Shown here piece after piece: positions 29,492-39,649 of a DNA stretch of 64,000 nucleotides. Below the pieces are notes generated by a model that searched no databases, was not told the origin of the DNA, and worked only from the letters and a program-made list of their open reading frames with translations. This DNA is from Arenimonas sp. Lineage in GTDB: Bacteria; Pseudomonadota; Alphaproteobacteria; Rhizobiales; Rhizobiaceae. The translations under genes and the position numbers were made by a program. How positions within the stretch are numbered: position 1 is the stretch's first letter; each line of letters starts with the position of its first letter. The stretch is taken from positions 1-64,000 of the forward strand of contig JAIBEK010000062.1 in the NCBI GenBank assembly GCA_019459145.1. The letters run 5' to 3'.

Positions 29492-31126
29492 ATGCTTCCC
29501 ATCACCCGCCGTCACACGCTTGGACTGTTCGGCGCGACCGCCGGCAGCTTGATCCTGCCGCGCATGACCTTCGCCCAGGGCAAGCGCCCCTCGGTGACGA
29601 TCGCCGTGCAGAAGATCACCAATAACAACACGCTCTGCATCTGGAACGAACAGTCCAACGTCGGCGAGCGCGTCTTCTTCCCGAACCTCTGGGAAGGCCT
29701 GATCAACCGCGACTGGATGGGCAATCAGGGTCCGGTTGCCGGGCTTGCCACAGAGTGGAAACGCATCGATGACAAGACGCTCGAGCTGAAGCTGCGCCAG
29801 GGCGTCAAGTTCCACAATGGCGACGAACTGACGGCCGATGACGTGGTCTTCTCCTTCTCCAAGGAACGCGTATTCGGCAATACCGAACCCAAGGGCGGCA
29901 AGACGATTTTCGAAGCCGACCACAAGCCGACCACCGTCAAGGAATTGCCGGCTGCCGTTCCCGGCATCGGTCGCCGCCTGTGGCCGGCACTCGCCGGCGT
30001 CGAAGCCGTCGACAAGTACACCGTGCGCTTCCACAACGCGACCCCGGACGTCACGCTCGAAGGCCGTCTCTATGCCTACGGCAGCCAGATCGCCAACCGC
30101 CGCGCCTGGGACGAAGCCGGCTCCTATACCGACTGGGCTCGGAAGCCCGTCACCACCGGCCCCTACCAGGTCGGCGAATACAAGCCGGACGTCTCGCTGA
30201 CGCTGGTCGCCTTCGACGAATACTGGGGTGGCCAGCCGCCGCTCGAGGAAATCCGCTTCGTCGAGGTTCCGGAAGTTGCCTCCCGCGTCAACGGCCTGCT
30301 GTCGGGCGAGTACGACTTCGCCTGCGACCTGCCGCCGGACCAGATCGCCACGGTTCAGGCCGCTTCGGGCTTCGAGGTCCAGGGCTCGACCATCCTCAAC
30401 CACCGCGTCTCGGTGTTCAACACCCAGAACGAAATCCTCGCCAACCCGCTGGTGCGCCGCGCCATGACCCACGCCATCGACCGCCAGGCGATCGTCGATG
30501 CCCTGTGGGGCGGCCAGACCGTGGTTCCGCCCGGCCTCCAGTTCGACATCTTCAAGACGACGGACATGTTCATCGACGGCTGGGCTGCACCGGAATTCAA
30601 TCCGCAGCTCGCCCAGGATCTGTTGAAGCAGGCCGGCTACAAGGGCGACGCCATCCCCTATCGCCTGCTCAACAACTACTACACCAACCAGACGGCCAAC
30701 GGTCAGATCATGGTTGAGATGTGGAAGCAGGTCGGCCTCAACGTCGAGATCCAGATGAAGGAAAACTGGGCGCAGATCCACGATCCGGAAGGCGTCAAGG
30801 GCGTGCGCGACTGGTCGGCCTCGGCCAACATCAACGACCCGGTCACCCCGATGGTCACCCAGTTCGGCCCCAACGGCGAGATGCAGCAGAAGAAGGACTG
30901 GACCAACGCCGAGCTGAACGAGCTTTCCGTCGTGATGGAAACCTCGACCGACCGCGCGCTGCGCAAGAAGGCCTATGCCCGCATGCTGGAAATCTGCGAG
31001 CGCGAAGACCCCGCCTACCAGGTCCTGCACCAGAACGCCGTGTTCACCGGCATGAAGTCCTCGCTCAAGTGGAAGGCGGCCCCCGCCTTCGCCATGGACT
31101 TCCGCTCCAACAACTGGACGATGTGA
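29492..31126 (+). CDS. ABC transporter substrate-binding protein, peptide/nickel/opine family (SBP_bac_5)
   Basis: Signal [81 protein letters not shown]. Confidence 0.93.
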   Translation: MLPITRRHTLGLFGATAGSLILPRMTFAQGKRPSVTIAVQKITNNNTLCIWNEQSNVGERVFFPNLWEGLINRDWMGNQGPVAGLATEWKRIDDKTLELKLRQGVKFHNGDELTADDVVFSFSKERVFGNTEPKGGKTIFEADHKPTTVKELPAAVPGIGRRLWPALAGVEAVDKYTVRFHNATPDVTLEGRLYAYGSQIANRRAWDEAGSYTDWARKPVTTGPYQVGEYKPDVSLTLVAFDEYWGGQPPLEEIRFVEVPEVASRVNGLLSGEYDFACDLPPDQIATVQAASGFEVQGSTILNHRVSVFNTQNEILANPLVRRAMTHAIDRQAIVDALWGGQTVVPPGLQFDIFKTTDMFIDGWAAPEFNPQLAQDLLKQAGYKGDAIPYRLLNNYYTNQTANGQIMVEMWKQVGLNVEIQMKENWAQIHDPEGVKGVRDWSASANINDPVTPMVTQFGPNGEMQQKKDWTNAELNELSVVMETSTDRALRKKAYARMLEICEREDPAYQVLHQNAVFTGMKSSLKWKAAPAFAMDFRSNNWTM

Positions 31127-31139
31127 TCGTTCCAGTTCG

Positions 31140-31164
31140 ATCCGGCGGCGCAAGGCCGCCGGAT
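31140..31164 (+). other. Intercistronic hairpin after SBP gene
   Basis: ATCCGGCGGC-gcaag-GCCGCCGGAT between SBP stop and ATPase start. Confidence 0.65.
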
Positions 31165-31233
31165 TTCCCCTTCCAGCAACCGCAGCGGCAGGCCCAGGCC
31201 CGGCCGCCACTGGCCTTGAAGAAGGTGACCGCA

Positions 31234-32232
31234 ATGAACCCCCATCTCGTGGAACTTCGTGACCTGAAAGTGGCCTTCGACGGCGTTCCGGTCCTGCACG
31301 GCATCGATCTGACCGTCGGCCCCGGCGAGGCGCTGGGACTGGTCGGCGAATCGGGTTGCGGCAAGTCGGTCACCTGGCTTGCCGCCCTCGGCCTGCTGCC
31401 GGGCAAGGCCAGCGTCACCGGTTCGGTCAAGGTCGACGGTCGGGAAATCTGCGGCGGTTCGCGCAACGTGCTCGAAGGCGTAAGGGGCGGCCGCATTGCC
31501 ATGATCTTCCAGGACCCGTCGAGTTCGCTCAACCCCGTGCTTCGCATCGGCCGGCAAATCACCGAGGCTCTGACGCTCCATCGCGGACTGTCGGGCGAGG
31601 CCGCCAAGGCCGAGGCCCTGAGGCTGATGGACATGGTCGGCATTCCCGATGCCCGCCGACGCTTCGATCTCTATTCGCACGAATTCTCCGGCGGCCAGTG
31701 CCAGCGACTGATGATCGCCATGGCGCTTGCCGGACAGCCCGACCTTCTGATTGCCGACGAGCCGACCACCGCCCTCGACGCGACGATCCAGGCGCAGATC
31801 CTCGACCTTCTGATTGAGCTTCGCGCCGAGACCGGCATGGCGACCGTCTTCATCAGCCATGATCTGGGTGCCGTCTCCCAGGTCTGCGACCGTGTCTGCG
31901 TCATGTATGCCGGGCGGATCGTCGAACAGGGCTCGATCGAACAATTGTTCTCCGAACCGCGCCATCCCTATACCCGCGGCCTGTTCGACGCGATCCCGCG
32001 TATCGACGGGCCGCGCACCCGTCTGATCCCCATTCCCGGAACCGTGCCCAACCCGAAACACCTGACCGCCGGCTGTGCGTTTGCGCCCCGCTGCACCCAT
32101 GCCGAGGACGCCTGCGGCTGGCAGCGTCCGGCGCTGGAGCAACAAGACGACGGCCGTCGGCTGGCATGTTTCAACCCGGTCGCCACGGCCTGCTCCACAC
32201 CTGTGCGGCAGATGATGCTGGAGGACGTTTAA
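31234..32232 (+). CDS. Peptide-type ABC transporter ATP-binding protein (DppD/OppD-like)
   Basis: [53 protein letters not shown], oligopeptide-type C terminus with CxPRCxHA. Confidence 0.93.
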   Translation: MNPHLVELRDLKVAFDGVPVLHGIDLTVGPGEALGLVGESGCGKSVTWLAALGLLPGKASVTGSVKVDGREICGGSRNVLEGVRGGRIAMIFQDPSSSLNPVLRIGRQITEALTLHRGLSGEAAKAEALRLMDMVGIPDARRRFDLYSHEFSGGQCQRLMIAMALAGQPDLLIADEPTTALDATIQAQILDLLIELRAETGMATVFISHDLGAVSQVCDRVCVMYAGRIVEQGSIEQLFSEPRHPYTRGLFDAIPRIDGPRTRLIPIPGTVPNPKHLTAGCAFAPRCTHAEDACGWQRPALEQQDDGRRLACFNPVATACSTPVRQMMLEDV

Positions 32233-33219
32233 GTGGTCGCGCCCCTCATCAAGGCCGATGGCCTCACCCGTGTCTACCAGTTGCGGCGCGGACTGTTCGG
32301 CAAGGCGACGCCCGTGCGTGCCGTGGACGGTGTCTCGCTCGAGGTTATGCCCGGCGAGACGCTCGGCATCGTCGGCGAATCCGGTTCCGGCAAGTCGACC
32401 CTCGGTCGCATGCTGCTGGGCATCGATCCGGCACAGGCTGGAACGGTTACCTTCGAAGGCAAGCCCATGCCGGAATTCGGCACGGCCGAATGGCGGGCGC
32501 TCAGGGCGAAGATGCAGCTCGTCTACCAGGACCCGCTGGCGGCACTCGACCGGCGCCTCACCATCGCCGCCCAGATCGGCGAACCGCTGGAGATCCACAA
32601 TCTCCTGCCGAAGGAGGAACGCGCCTCGCGCGTCGAGGCGCTGATGATGGATGTCGGCCTGCGGCACGACCAGGCCGACCGCTACCCGCATGAACTGTCC
32701 GGCGGCCAGCGCCAGCGTGCCGTCATCGCACGGGCGCTCGCCTCGCGGCCAAGACTGATCGTTTGCGACGAACCCGTCTCGGCGCTCGACGTGTCGATCC
32801 AGGCGCAGGTGGTCAACATGCTGCGCGATCTGCAGGAGGCGAACGGCATCGCCATGGTCTTCATCAGCCACGACCTGAAAGTCGTGCGCAACATCGCCGA
32901 CCGGGTCGCGGTCATGTATCTCGGCCGGATCGTCGAGGAAGCCTCCTCCGACGTGATCTTCGCATCCCCGAAGCATCCCTATACCCGGGCGCTCGTCTCC
33001 AGCGTGCCGGTTCCGGGCACGCCGCTCACCGGCCGGACGATCCTGCAGGGCGAACCGCCGAACCCGGCGAACCGCCCGTCCGGCTGCGCCTTCCATCCCC
33101 GCTGTCCGCTGGCAGCCGACATCTGCCGCACGACCGTGCCGGCACTGCGGACCATCGGCGTCCAGCGAACCGCCGCCTGCCATCTCGTCGAAGGCGCCGA
33201 TGCGCCGATCGCCGCTTGA
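32233..33219 (+). CDS. Peptide-type ABC transporter ATP-binding protein (DppF/OppF-like)
   Basis: GTG start; IVGESGSGKSTLGRMLLGID, LSGGQRQRAVIARALASRPRLIVCDEPVSALDVSIQAQ. Confidence 0.93.
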   Translation: MVAPLIKADGLTRVYQLRRGLFGKATPVRAVDGVSLEVMPGETLGIVGESGSGKSTLGRMLLGIDPAQAGTVTFEGKPMPEFGTAEWRALRAKMQLVYQDPLAALDRRLTIAAQIGEPLEIHNLLPKEERASRVEALMMDVGLRHDQADRYPHELSGGQRQRAVIARALASRPRLIVCDEPVSALDVSIQAQVVNMLRDLQEANGIAMVFISHDLKVVRNIADRVAVMYLGRIVEEASSDVIFASPKHPYTRALVSSVPVPGTPLTGRTILQGEPPNPANRPSGCAFHPRCPLAADICRTTVPALRTIGVQRTAACHLVEGADAPIAA

Positions 33220-33229
33220 GGAGACGACC

Positions 33230-34156
33230 ATGATCCGCTTCGTCTTCATCCGCCTGCTGCGCGCCTTCGTCACCATTCTGGCCGTTGTCACCTTCGCCTT
33301 CGTCGTCCTGCGCATGTCGGGCGATCCGGCCCAGGTCATGCTCGGCCCGGACGTGCCGCAGGACGCGGTCGATGCCTTCCGCAAGGCATGGGGTCTCGAT
33401 CAGCCGCTCTGGATCCAGTACCTCGCCTACATCAAGTCGATCTTCACCGGCGACTTCGGCGTTTCGATGCGCGACAAGGCATCCGCCCTGCAACTGGTGC
33501 TGGAACGCATTCCCGCCACGCTGCAGCTGACCATCCCGGCGCTCGTGCTGAAACTGCTGATCGGCATCCCGGCCGGGGTCTATGCCGCGCTTCATCGCCA
33601 GAGCATCATCGACCGTGGCGTCATCATGCTCTCCATCCTCGGCTTCACCATTCCGTCCTTCGTCATGGGCCTGCTGCTGGTCCTGATCTTTTCCGTGAGC
33701 CTCGGTCTCCTTCCCTCCGGCGGACAGGACACGTGGATGCACGGCCTGCTTCCGACGATCACCATGAGCATTGGCGGGATCGGCATCCTCGCCCGCTTCT
33801 CACGCAGCGCCATGATCGAGGTGATGGGCCAGCCCTATATCCGCACCGCCTCCGCCAAGGGACTGAAATGGCCGGATGTCGTCTGGCAACACGCGCTGCC
33901 GAATGCCGCCGTTCCGATCGTCACCATTGTCGGCTTCATGGTCGGCTCGCTGATCGCCGGCGCGGTCGTGGTGGAATCGATCTTCTCCTGGCCCGGCATC
34001 GGCCGCCTGCTGGTGGTTTCCGTCGCCAACCGCGATCTCGCTGTCGTCCAGTGCATCCTTTTGATGATCGCCGCGACCATGGTGGTCTCCAATCTCATCG
34101 TCGACCTGCTCTACGGTTGGCTCGATCCGCGCCTGCGCGGCCAGCCCGCGCACTAG
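33230..34156 (+). CDS. Peptide-type ABC transporter permease (DppB-like)
   Basis: MIRFVFIRLLRAFVTILAVVTFAFVVLRMSGDPAQVML...RSAMIEVMGQPYIRTASAKGL. Confidence 0.92.
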   Translation: MIRFVFIRLLRAFVTILAVVTFAFVVLRMSGDPAQVMLGPDVPQDAVDAFRKAWGLDQPLWIQYLAYIKSIFTGDFGVSMRDKASALQLVLERIPATLQLTIPALVLKLLIGIPAGVYAALHRQSIIDRGVIMLSILGFTIPSFVMGLLLVLIFSVSLGLLPSGGQDTWMHGLLPTITMSIGGIGILARFSRSAMIEVMGQPYIRTASAKGLKWPDVVWQHALPNAAVPIVTIVGFMVGSLIAGAVVVESIFSWPGIGRLLVVSVANRDLAVVQCILLMIAATMVVSNLIVDLLYGWLDPRLRGQPAH

Positions 34157-34169
34157 GAGTGCTCAACTC

Positions 34170-35051
34170 ATGTCCACGGCAGATATCGTCCACGCGCATG
34201 CCGGTAAAACCCGCAAGCCCGGTCTGATCTCGGTCCTTCGCCGCAATGTCCCGCTGTCGATCGGGCTCGGCATCCTGTGGCTTGTCGCCATGGTATTCGT
34301 CGCCGTCTTCGCCGACCTGCTGCGCCCCTACGGCATCACGGCGATGGACCTCTCCAACCGCCTGGCCGCGCCCGGAAACGTAAAGCACTGGCTCGGTACG
34401 GACGAACTCGGCCGCGACGTGCTCGCCCGCCTGATCCAGTCGATCCGCGTGTCGCTCGTCATCGCCTTCAGCGCCACCATCCTCTCGGCGGTGTTCGGCA
34501 CGGTGCTGGGCTTTGCCGCGGCAAAATTCCGCGGCTGGGTCGAACATCTGGTGCTCGTGCTCGCCGACTTCCAGGCGGCACTGCCCTTTCTCATCATGTC
34601 GCTGGCCGTTCTCGCCTTCTTCGGTTCGTCGATGCTGCTGATCGTCTGCCTCATGGGCTTCTACGGCTGGGAACGCTATGCGCGCATCGCCCGGGGCCTG
34701 GCGATCTCGGCCAGCGCCCAGGGCTATGCCTCGGCCGTCGTGCAACTCGGCGCCACGCCTTTCAGGGTGTATAGCCGTCACATCCTGCCGAATGTCGCCT
34801 CGACGCTGATCGTCTCGATGACGCTGACCTTTCCCGAGATCATCCTGATGGAAAGCGGCCTCTCCTTCCTCGGGCTCGGCGTGCAGCCGCCCGAGACCAG
34901 CCTCGGCAACATGGTCGGCTTCGGCCGCGAGTATCTCACGCGCGCACCGTGGGTCATGCTCGCTCCCGCTGCCGTCATCATGCTGACGACGCTGTCGATT
35001 TCGCTCGTCGGCGACTGGCTGCGCGACAAGCTCGATCCAACCGTGCGCTGA
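34170..35051 (+). CDS. Peptide-type ABC transporter permease (DppC-like)
   Basis: HWLGTDELGRDVLARLIQSIRVSLVIAF..., ESGLSFLGLGVQPPETSLGNMVGFGREYL. Confidence 0.92.
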   Translation: MSTADIVHAHAGKTRKPGLISVLRRNVPLSIGLGILWLVAMVFVAVFADLLRPYGITAMDLSNRLAAPGNVKHWLGTDELGRDVLARLIQSIRVSLVIAFSATILSAVFGTVLGFAAAKFRGWVEHLVLVLADFQAALPFLIMSLAVLAFFGSSMLLIVCLMGFYGWERYARIARGLAISASAQGYASAVVQLGATPFRVYSRHILPNVASTLIVSMTLTFPEIILMESGLSFLGLGVQPPETSLGNMVGFGREYLTRAPWVMLAPAAVIMLTTLSISLVGDWLRDKLDPTVR

Positions 35052-35086
35052 CCCTTTTAACCCCCAGATCCTTCAGGACCAAACTC

Positions 35087-35833
35087 ATGACACTGATCAC
35101 CGGCCATCGCGGCGCCCGCAATCTCTGGCCCGAAAACTCGCTTCAGGGCTTCCGCAACGTGCTCGAGCTTGGCGTCGACGCCGTCGAGTTCGATGTTCAT
35201 CTGACCGACGCCGGCGAACTTCTGGTCATCCATGACGCAACGCTCGATCGCACGACGGAAGGCCAAGGCCCTGTGAGGGCGCTGACGCCCGAGGCGCGCC
35301 TGGACGTCAGGCTCAAGGACAGTGACGAGACCATTCCGACGCTGTCCGAAGTGCTGTCGGTTCTGGCTGTCGCCGACGGCCTGCCGCTGCACGTCGAGAT
35401 CAAGAGCGACGAGACCGGCACGCCCTATCCGGGCATCGTCGAGAAGGTCGCCGCGGAACTTGCCGCCCAGGGCCTTGCCGATCGCAGCTACCTGACCTCG
35501 TTCGACGTCTCCGTGCTCGAACAATGTCGCCGCGTCGCCCCGGACATCGACCGCCTTGTCTCGGTCAATGCCGCCTGGGCCGAAAGGCAGGGTGGCCTGA
35601 AAACCTTCATCGAACAGGTCGAAGGTCTCGTCGAGATCGTCGCCATCCATCACGAACTGATGGACGCCGAATGGGATCTGATCACCAGCCTGCTGCCGCT
35701 TCATCGCCTCTGCGTCTGGACGCTCAACGACGAGGCGCTGATCGGCAAATGGCTGGCGCGCGGCATCGGCCACCTGACCACCGACAGCCCCGACCTCGCC
35801 CTTGACCTGCGCGGCAAGATCGCCGCCGCCTGA
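35087..35833 (+). CDS. Glycerophosphodiester phosphodiesterase family protein
   Basis: MTLITGHRGARNLWPENSLQGFRNVLELGVDAVEFDVHLTDAGELLVIHDATLDRTTEGQGPV, the GDPD catalytic signature. Confidence 0.93.
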   Translation: MTLITGHRGARNLWPENSLQGFRNVLELGVDAVEFDVHLTDAGELLVIHDATLDRTTEGQGPVRALTPEARLDVRLKDSDETIPTLSEVLSVLAVADGLPLHVEIKSDETGTPYPGIVEKVAAELAAQGLADRSYLTSFDVSVLEQCRRVAPDIDRLVSVNAAWAERQGGLKTFIEQVEGLVEIVAIHHELMDAEWDLITSLLPLHRLCVWTLNDEALIGKWLARGIGHLTTDSPDLALDLRGKIAAA

Positions 35834-35870
35834 ACCCTTGGCCCCAACCACACGCAACTGGAGTGAAAAC

Positions 35871-36785
35871 ATGAGCAATATCATCGCAACCGGCTTCAAC
35901 GCCGCCTCGAACAACGGCGAAACGCAAAGCCTCGGGGAAGACCTTCGGGCGCTCGCCGACATGGGCGTCGACACGGTCGAACTGGGCGTGACCACCCTCG
36001 ACCTGATCGCCGGCGGCCGCATCATCAAGGATCGCGCCGAGCGTCTCGTCGCCCTCACCAAGCAGTTCGACTTCCGCTACACGGTGCATGGCCTCGTCTC
36101 GTCCAACTTCATGGACCCGGCCACCTGCCGCTACCAGATCGACGCGGCGAAAGCCCTGGTCGAGATCTGCGACCGGATCGATGCCCGCATCCTCGTCCAG
36201 CACGGCGGCTGCCTGCGCGCCGAGCAGATCTTCGACCGGGCCGCAGCCGACCTTCGCGAGCGCGAAGCCCTGGTGGAACTGGCCGAATTCGCCAAGCCTT
36301 ATGGCGTGCGCATCGCGCTCGAAAACATCTTCACCACCGAGCCCGGCCAGTATCGTCAGACGCCGGCCGAAGTTGCCGAGACGGTGAAGGCGGTCAACCA
36401 CGCCAATGTCGTCGCCCTCATCGACTTCAGCCACGCCTATATCGAATCGACCTATCGGGGCTTGAGCTTCCGCGAACAGATCGCCGCCATGGCACCGGTT
36501 GCCGGCCATCTGCACCTGCATGACAGCTTCGGCCGCCCCCAGGGCTTCTACAAGGGCTATCACTTGCAGGAAAACACCGCGATGGGCATCGGCGACCTGC
36601 ACATGCCGCTCGGCTGGGGTGACATCGACTGGGACGACATTTTCAGCGAACTCGACTTCCTGCCCGGCACGGTCGCGATGATGGAAATCGGCGCCCGTTA
36701 CCGCGCCGAGCAGCCGGAAAGCCTGGAGCGCGCCCGCAAGCTGATGGCGCTCAACAATCGCCAGAAGTCCATCGCCGCCGAGTGA
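35871..36785 (+). CDS. Sugar phosphate isomerase/epimerase-like TIM-barrel protein
   Basis: MSNIIATGFNAASNNGETQSLGEDLRALADMGVDTVELGVTT...LIDFSHAYIEST...GHLHLHDSFGRPQ...; xylose-isomerase-like barrel. Confidence 0.83.
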   Translation: MSNIIATGFNAASNNGETQSLGEDLRALADMGVDTVELGVTTLDLIAGGRIIKDRAERLVALTKQFDFRYTVHGLVSSNFMDPATCRYQIDAAKALVEICDRIDARILVQHGGCLRAEQIFDRAAADLREREALVELAEFAKPYGVRIALENIFTTEPGQYRQTPAEVAETVKAVNHANVVALIDFSHAYIESTYRGLSFREQIAAMAPVAGHLHLHDSFGRPQGFYKGYHLQENTAMGIGDLHMPLGWGDIDWDDIFSELDFLPGTVAMMEIGARYRAEQPESLERARKLMALNNRQKSIAAE

Positions 36786-36810
36786 TCGTCCGGCCGAAGC
36801 AGACATGCAT

Positions 36811-36835
36811 GGCCGCCGCGGAGAACACGGCGGCC
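36811..36835 (+). terminator. Strong hairpin downstream of the isomerase gene
   Basis: GGCCGCCG-cggagaaca-CGGCGGCC; no immediate T-run. Confidence 0.45.
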
Positions 36836-36935
36836 AATCGCGTTTCAGGACAGTCAGCCGATCCTTTTTTCGGCTGCCATCAAGAACGATCCGCAATCCT
36901 GCCTGACTTTCGCAACGACATAGCGAGCGAAACAA

Positions 36936-37931
36936 ATGTCGACACTCGAGGAAATCGCATCGCGAGCGGGTTGCTCCATGGCCACCGTCAGCCGCGTGCT
37001 CAACCGTAGCGGACCGGTGAGCGATGGCATGGTCCGGCGCGTGCGCAAGGCGGCCTCCGATCTCGGCTATCACCGCATCGAGCGAACCCTGCCGCCGGGA
37101 CGTCGCCGGCCGGTGATCGGCGTACTCATACCCAGCATCACCAATCCCGTCTTCGCCGCCTCGCTGTCCGGCATCCAGAACCGCATGCGGGTGTCCGGCC
37201 ACGGCGTGCTGATCGCCCAGTCCGACTACGATCCGTTACGCGAGGCCGATGCGGTCGACTACCTGCTGGCGGAAAAACCGACCGGCCTTATCCTCACAGT
37301 CTGCGATGCGGTGAAGAGCGAGGCGATATTGCCCGCTTCCCTGCCGCCGACCGTGCTGCTCAACAACCTGCCGACAGCGCGCTTTCCGGCCGCGGTGACC
37401 ACCGACAACCGGCTTGCGGGGCGCGAAATCACCGCGCATCTGATCGAGCATGGCCATCGGCGGATCCTGTTCGTGGCCGGCCGTTTCGAGAGTTCCGACC
37501 GTGCCCGGCTGCGCTATGAGGGCTACCGGGACGCGATGGAGGCGGGCGCACTGCCAATCAACGACGCGCTTCAGGTCTCCTTCACCACCGGCTATGACGA
37601 CCTCGATCTTGCCCAGGCGATATCGCTTCACCGGCCGACCGCAATCATTGCCTCGAACGACCTACTCGCCTTGGGCGTCATCAGCGCCCTTCGCCGCGAG
37701 GGACTGTCTGTTCCCGGCGACGTCTCGGTGGCCGGCTTCGACGGCATTGCCATCGGCCGGCTCGTCGATCCGCCGCTGACGACGATCGAGATGGCCGATG
37801 CCAGCATGGGCGCAACGGCTGCCTCGCTGCTCCTCGACATCGCCGAGAACTCGGCGACGCCCCGCCACCTCACGCTCGGCTACAAGCTGAACGCCGGCGG
37901 AACGGTAAGGCGCATCGAGCAGGCTTGCTGA
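36936..37931 (+). CDS. LacI-family transcriptional regulator
   Basis: MSTLEEIASRAGCSMATVSRVLNRSGPVSDGMVRRVRKAASDLGY, periplasmic-binding-like core. Confidence 0.94.
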   Translation: MSTLEEIASRAGCSMATVSRVLNRSGPVSDGMVRRVRKAASDLGYHRIERTLPPGRRRPVIGVLIPSITNPVFAASLSGIQNRMRVSGHGVLIAQSDYDPLREADAVDYLLAEKPTGLILTVCDAVKSEAILPASLPPTVLLNNLPTARFPAAVTTDNRLAGREITAHLIEHGHRRILFVAGRFESSDRARLRYEGYRDAMEAGALPINDALQVSFTTGYDDLDLAQAISLHRPTAIIASNDLLALGVISALRREGLSVPGDVSVAGFDGIAIGRLVDPPLTTIEMADASMGATAASLLLDIAENSATPRHLTLGYKLNAGGTVRRIEQAC

Positions 37932-38030
37932 TCCGGGTCTTGCGACGATGGGAAACGGTTGAGAAAAGCCATACCGTTGACAAGGGGCAAGTTGCCTCAC
38001 TCGTCTCTGGTAAGGCGATCGGCGTCCGGC

Positions 38031-38090
38031 CCTCTTCTCCCCAGCGGGGAGAAGGTGGCGCGTAGCGCCGGATGAGGGGGCGAAGCCCCT
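38031..38090 (+). repeat. Rhizobial-type palindromic intergenic repeat, copy 1
   Basis: CCTCTTCTCCCCAGCGGGGAGAAGGTGGCGCGTAGCGCCGGATGAGGGGGCGAAGCCCC: several nested hairpins, partner in inverted orientation at 38179-38226. Confidence 0.75.
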
Positions 38091-38178
38091 GACAATGCGA
38101 CCGGAGCATACCGCGTGCTGCCGCGGACAGCCCACACCAAAGCGCGCTCAAGTCCGACACAGCGACCGTGGAAACGGC

Positions 38179-38226
38179 CCCCCTCATCTGCCCTTCGGGC
38201 ATCTTCTCCCCGCTGGGGAGAAGAGG
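38179..38226 (-). repeat. Rhizobial-type palindromic intergenic repeat, copy 2 (inverted)
   Basis: CCCCCTCATCTGCCCTTCGGGCATCTTCTCCCCGCTGGGGAGAAGAGG; reverse complement aligns with copy 1. Confidence 0.75.
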
Positions 38227-38357
38227 AACTCCGGGGTCCGCGCCGTCCACTCAGCATCGGCATGATGAAACGCCGCAATGACTTTGTCAGCGGCATGACG
38301 CGCCGCTCAGGCGAGCGACGCGTCCTTATTCGGGTCGTCCGAAACGAAGCGGCAGGC

Positions 38358-39623
38358 TTAGCTGCGCGGCAGCAGGCCTTCGACTTCGGCGGCGGCGTCA
38401 TCAAGCGCTTCCTTCGGCTCGGCCGATTGCTCGACCACGCGCGACAGGTTCTCGACGATCGTCTGGGTAACCTTCACGCCGTTCGAACCCGGGAAGGCGT
38501 ACCAGGGCTGCATCAGCGGCATCTGTTCGAGGCCGGCGCGGAACAGCGGGTTTTCCTTGTAGAAGTTGCCGAGATAGTCCGGCGACTTGGCAGCAAGTTC
38601 GTTGTTCGGCACGTAGCCGGTGCCGGGAACGACGACCGATGCACCGTACGGGCCGGCGGCGAACTTGATGAACTTCCAGGCGGCATCCTGCTTTTCCGCG
38701 TCGCGGGTCAGCATGACGGCGGCGTTGCCGCCGGTCGGAAGCTTGCCGTTGACCGGATCGATCAGCGGGATATGGGCGGTGCGCAGGTCGAACTTGTCGC
38801 CGACATTCTTGATGGTGTTGCGCAGCGCGCCGGTGGTCTGGAAGGCGAAGCCAACCTTGCCGGCGACGAAGGCCTGTTCGCCGGCCTGCTTGGTGAACAC
38901 CGGAAGGCCGCCTTCCTTGACCATGCGGTCGACCAGTTCGAAGGCCTTGACGCCTTCCGGACCGTTGAAGGCAACGCCAGATTCGTCGTCGTTCAGCATC
39001 TTGCCGCCGGCGCCGAACAGCAGGGCCGAGAACATCCAGTCGTCACCCTGCCAGCGGAAGTCGATGCCTTCATTGCCGTCGCCGAGCGCCTTGATCTTCG
39101 ACGACAGCGCGATCACCTCGTCCCAGGTCTTCGGCGGCTGGTCCGGATTGCCACCGACTTTGCGCACGAGATCGGCATTGTAATACATGATCGGGTTGGA
39201 GGTGGCGAAGGCGAGGCCGACCTGCTTGCCCTGGACCTGGGCGAGCTTCAGGATGTTGTCGGAAAAGCCCTGTTCGGCCATGTTGCCGTCCCTGGCCATG
39301 AACGGGCCGAGGTCGACCAGGATGTCGCGCTCGTTGACCATGCGCAGGCGGTTGAGGCCGATGAAGGTGACGTCAGGCATTTCGGTCGTGCCGGCCTGGC
39401 GCATGATGGTCTGGATGCCGGCTTCATAGGTATCCGAAGGATTGGCGAAGGTGATCTTGATGTCCGGATTTTCTTCCATGAACTTCTTCGAGATCGTGTC
39501 CATCACGTCCTTGAAGAAGCCGGGCATCGGATAGTGCACGTTGAGCGTGGTCTCGGCATGGGCCGGGAAGCTGACGGCAAGCGTCACTGCTGCCGCAGCG
39601 AGCGCCTTCTTGAGGTAGGTCAT
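38358..39623 (-). CDS. ABC transporter substrate-binding protein, UgpB/sugar family (SBP_bac_1)
   Basis: MTYLKKALAAAAVTLAVSFPAHAETTLNVHYPMPGFFKDVMDTISKKFMEENPDIKITF...; MTRDAEKQDAAWKFIKFAAGPYGA. Confidence 0.92.
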   Translation of the reverse strand: MTYLKKALAAAAVTLAVSFPAHAETTLNVHYPMPGFFKDVMDTISKKFMEENPDIKITFANPSDTYEAGIQTIMRQAGTTEMPDVTFIGLNRLRMVNERDILVDLGPFMARDGNMAEQGFSDNILKLAQVQGKQVGLAFATSNPIMYYNADLVRKVGGNPDQPPKTWDEVIALSSKIKALGDGNEGIDFRWQGDDWMFSALLFGAGGKMLNDDESGVAFNGPEGVKAFELVDRMVKEGGLPVFTKQAGEQAFVAGKVGFAFQTTGALRNTIKNVGDKFDLRTAHIPLIDPVNGKLPTGGNAAVMLTRDAEKQDAAWKFIKFAAGPYGASVVVPGTGYVPNNELAAKSPDYLGNFYKENPLFRAGLEQMPLMQPWYAFPGSNGVKVTQTIVENLSRVVEQSAEPKEALDDAAAEVEGLLPRS

Positions 39624-39649
39624 CGCAGGTCTCCTTGGGTTGCGACCGA

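Noticed and set aside
31015-33384. 789-aa minus-strand ORF across two ABC ATPase genes
   Set aside because: Opposes two canonical ATPases with Walker A/B and signature motifs; no recognisable domain in the antisense product.
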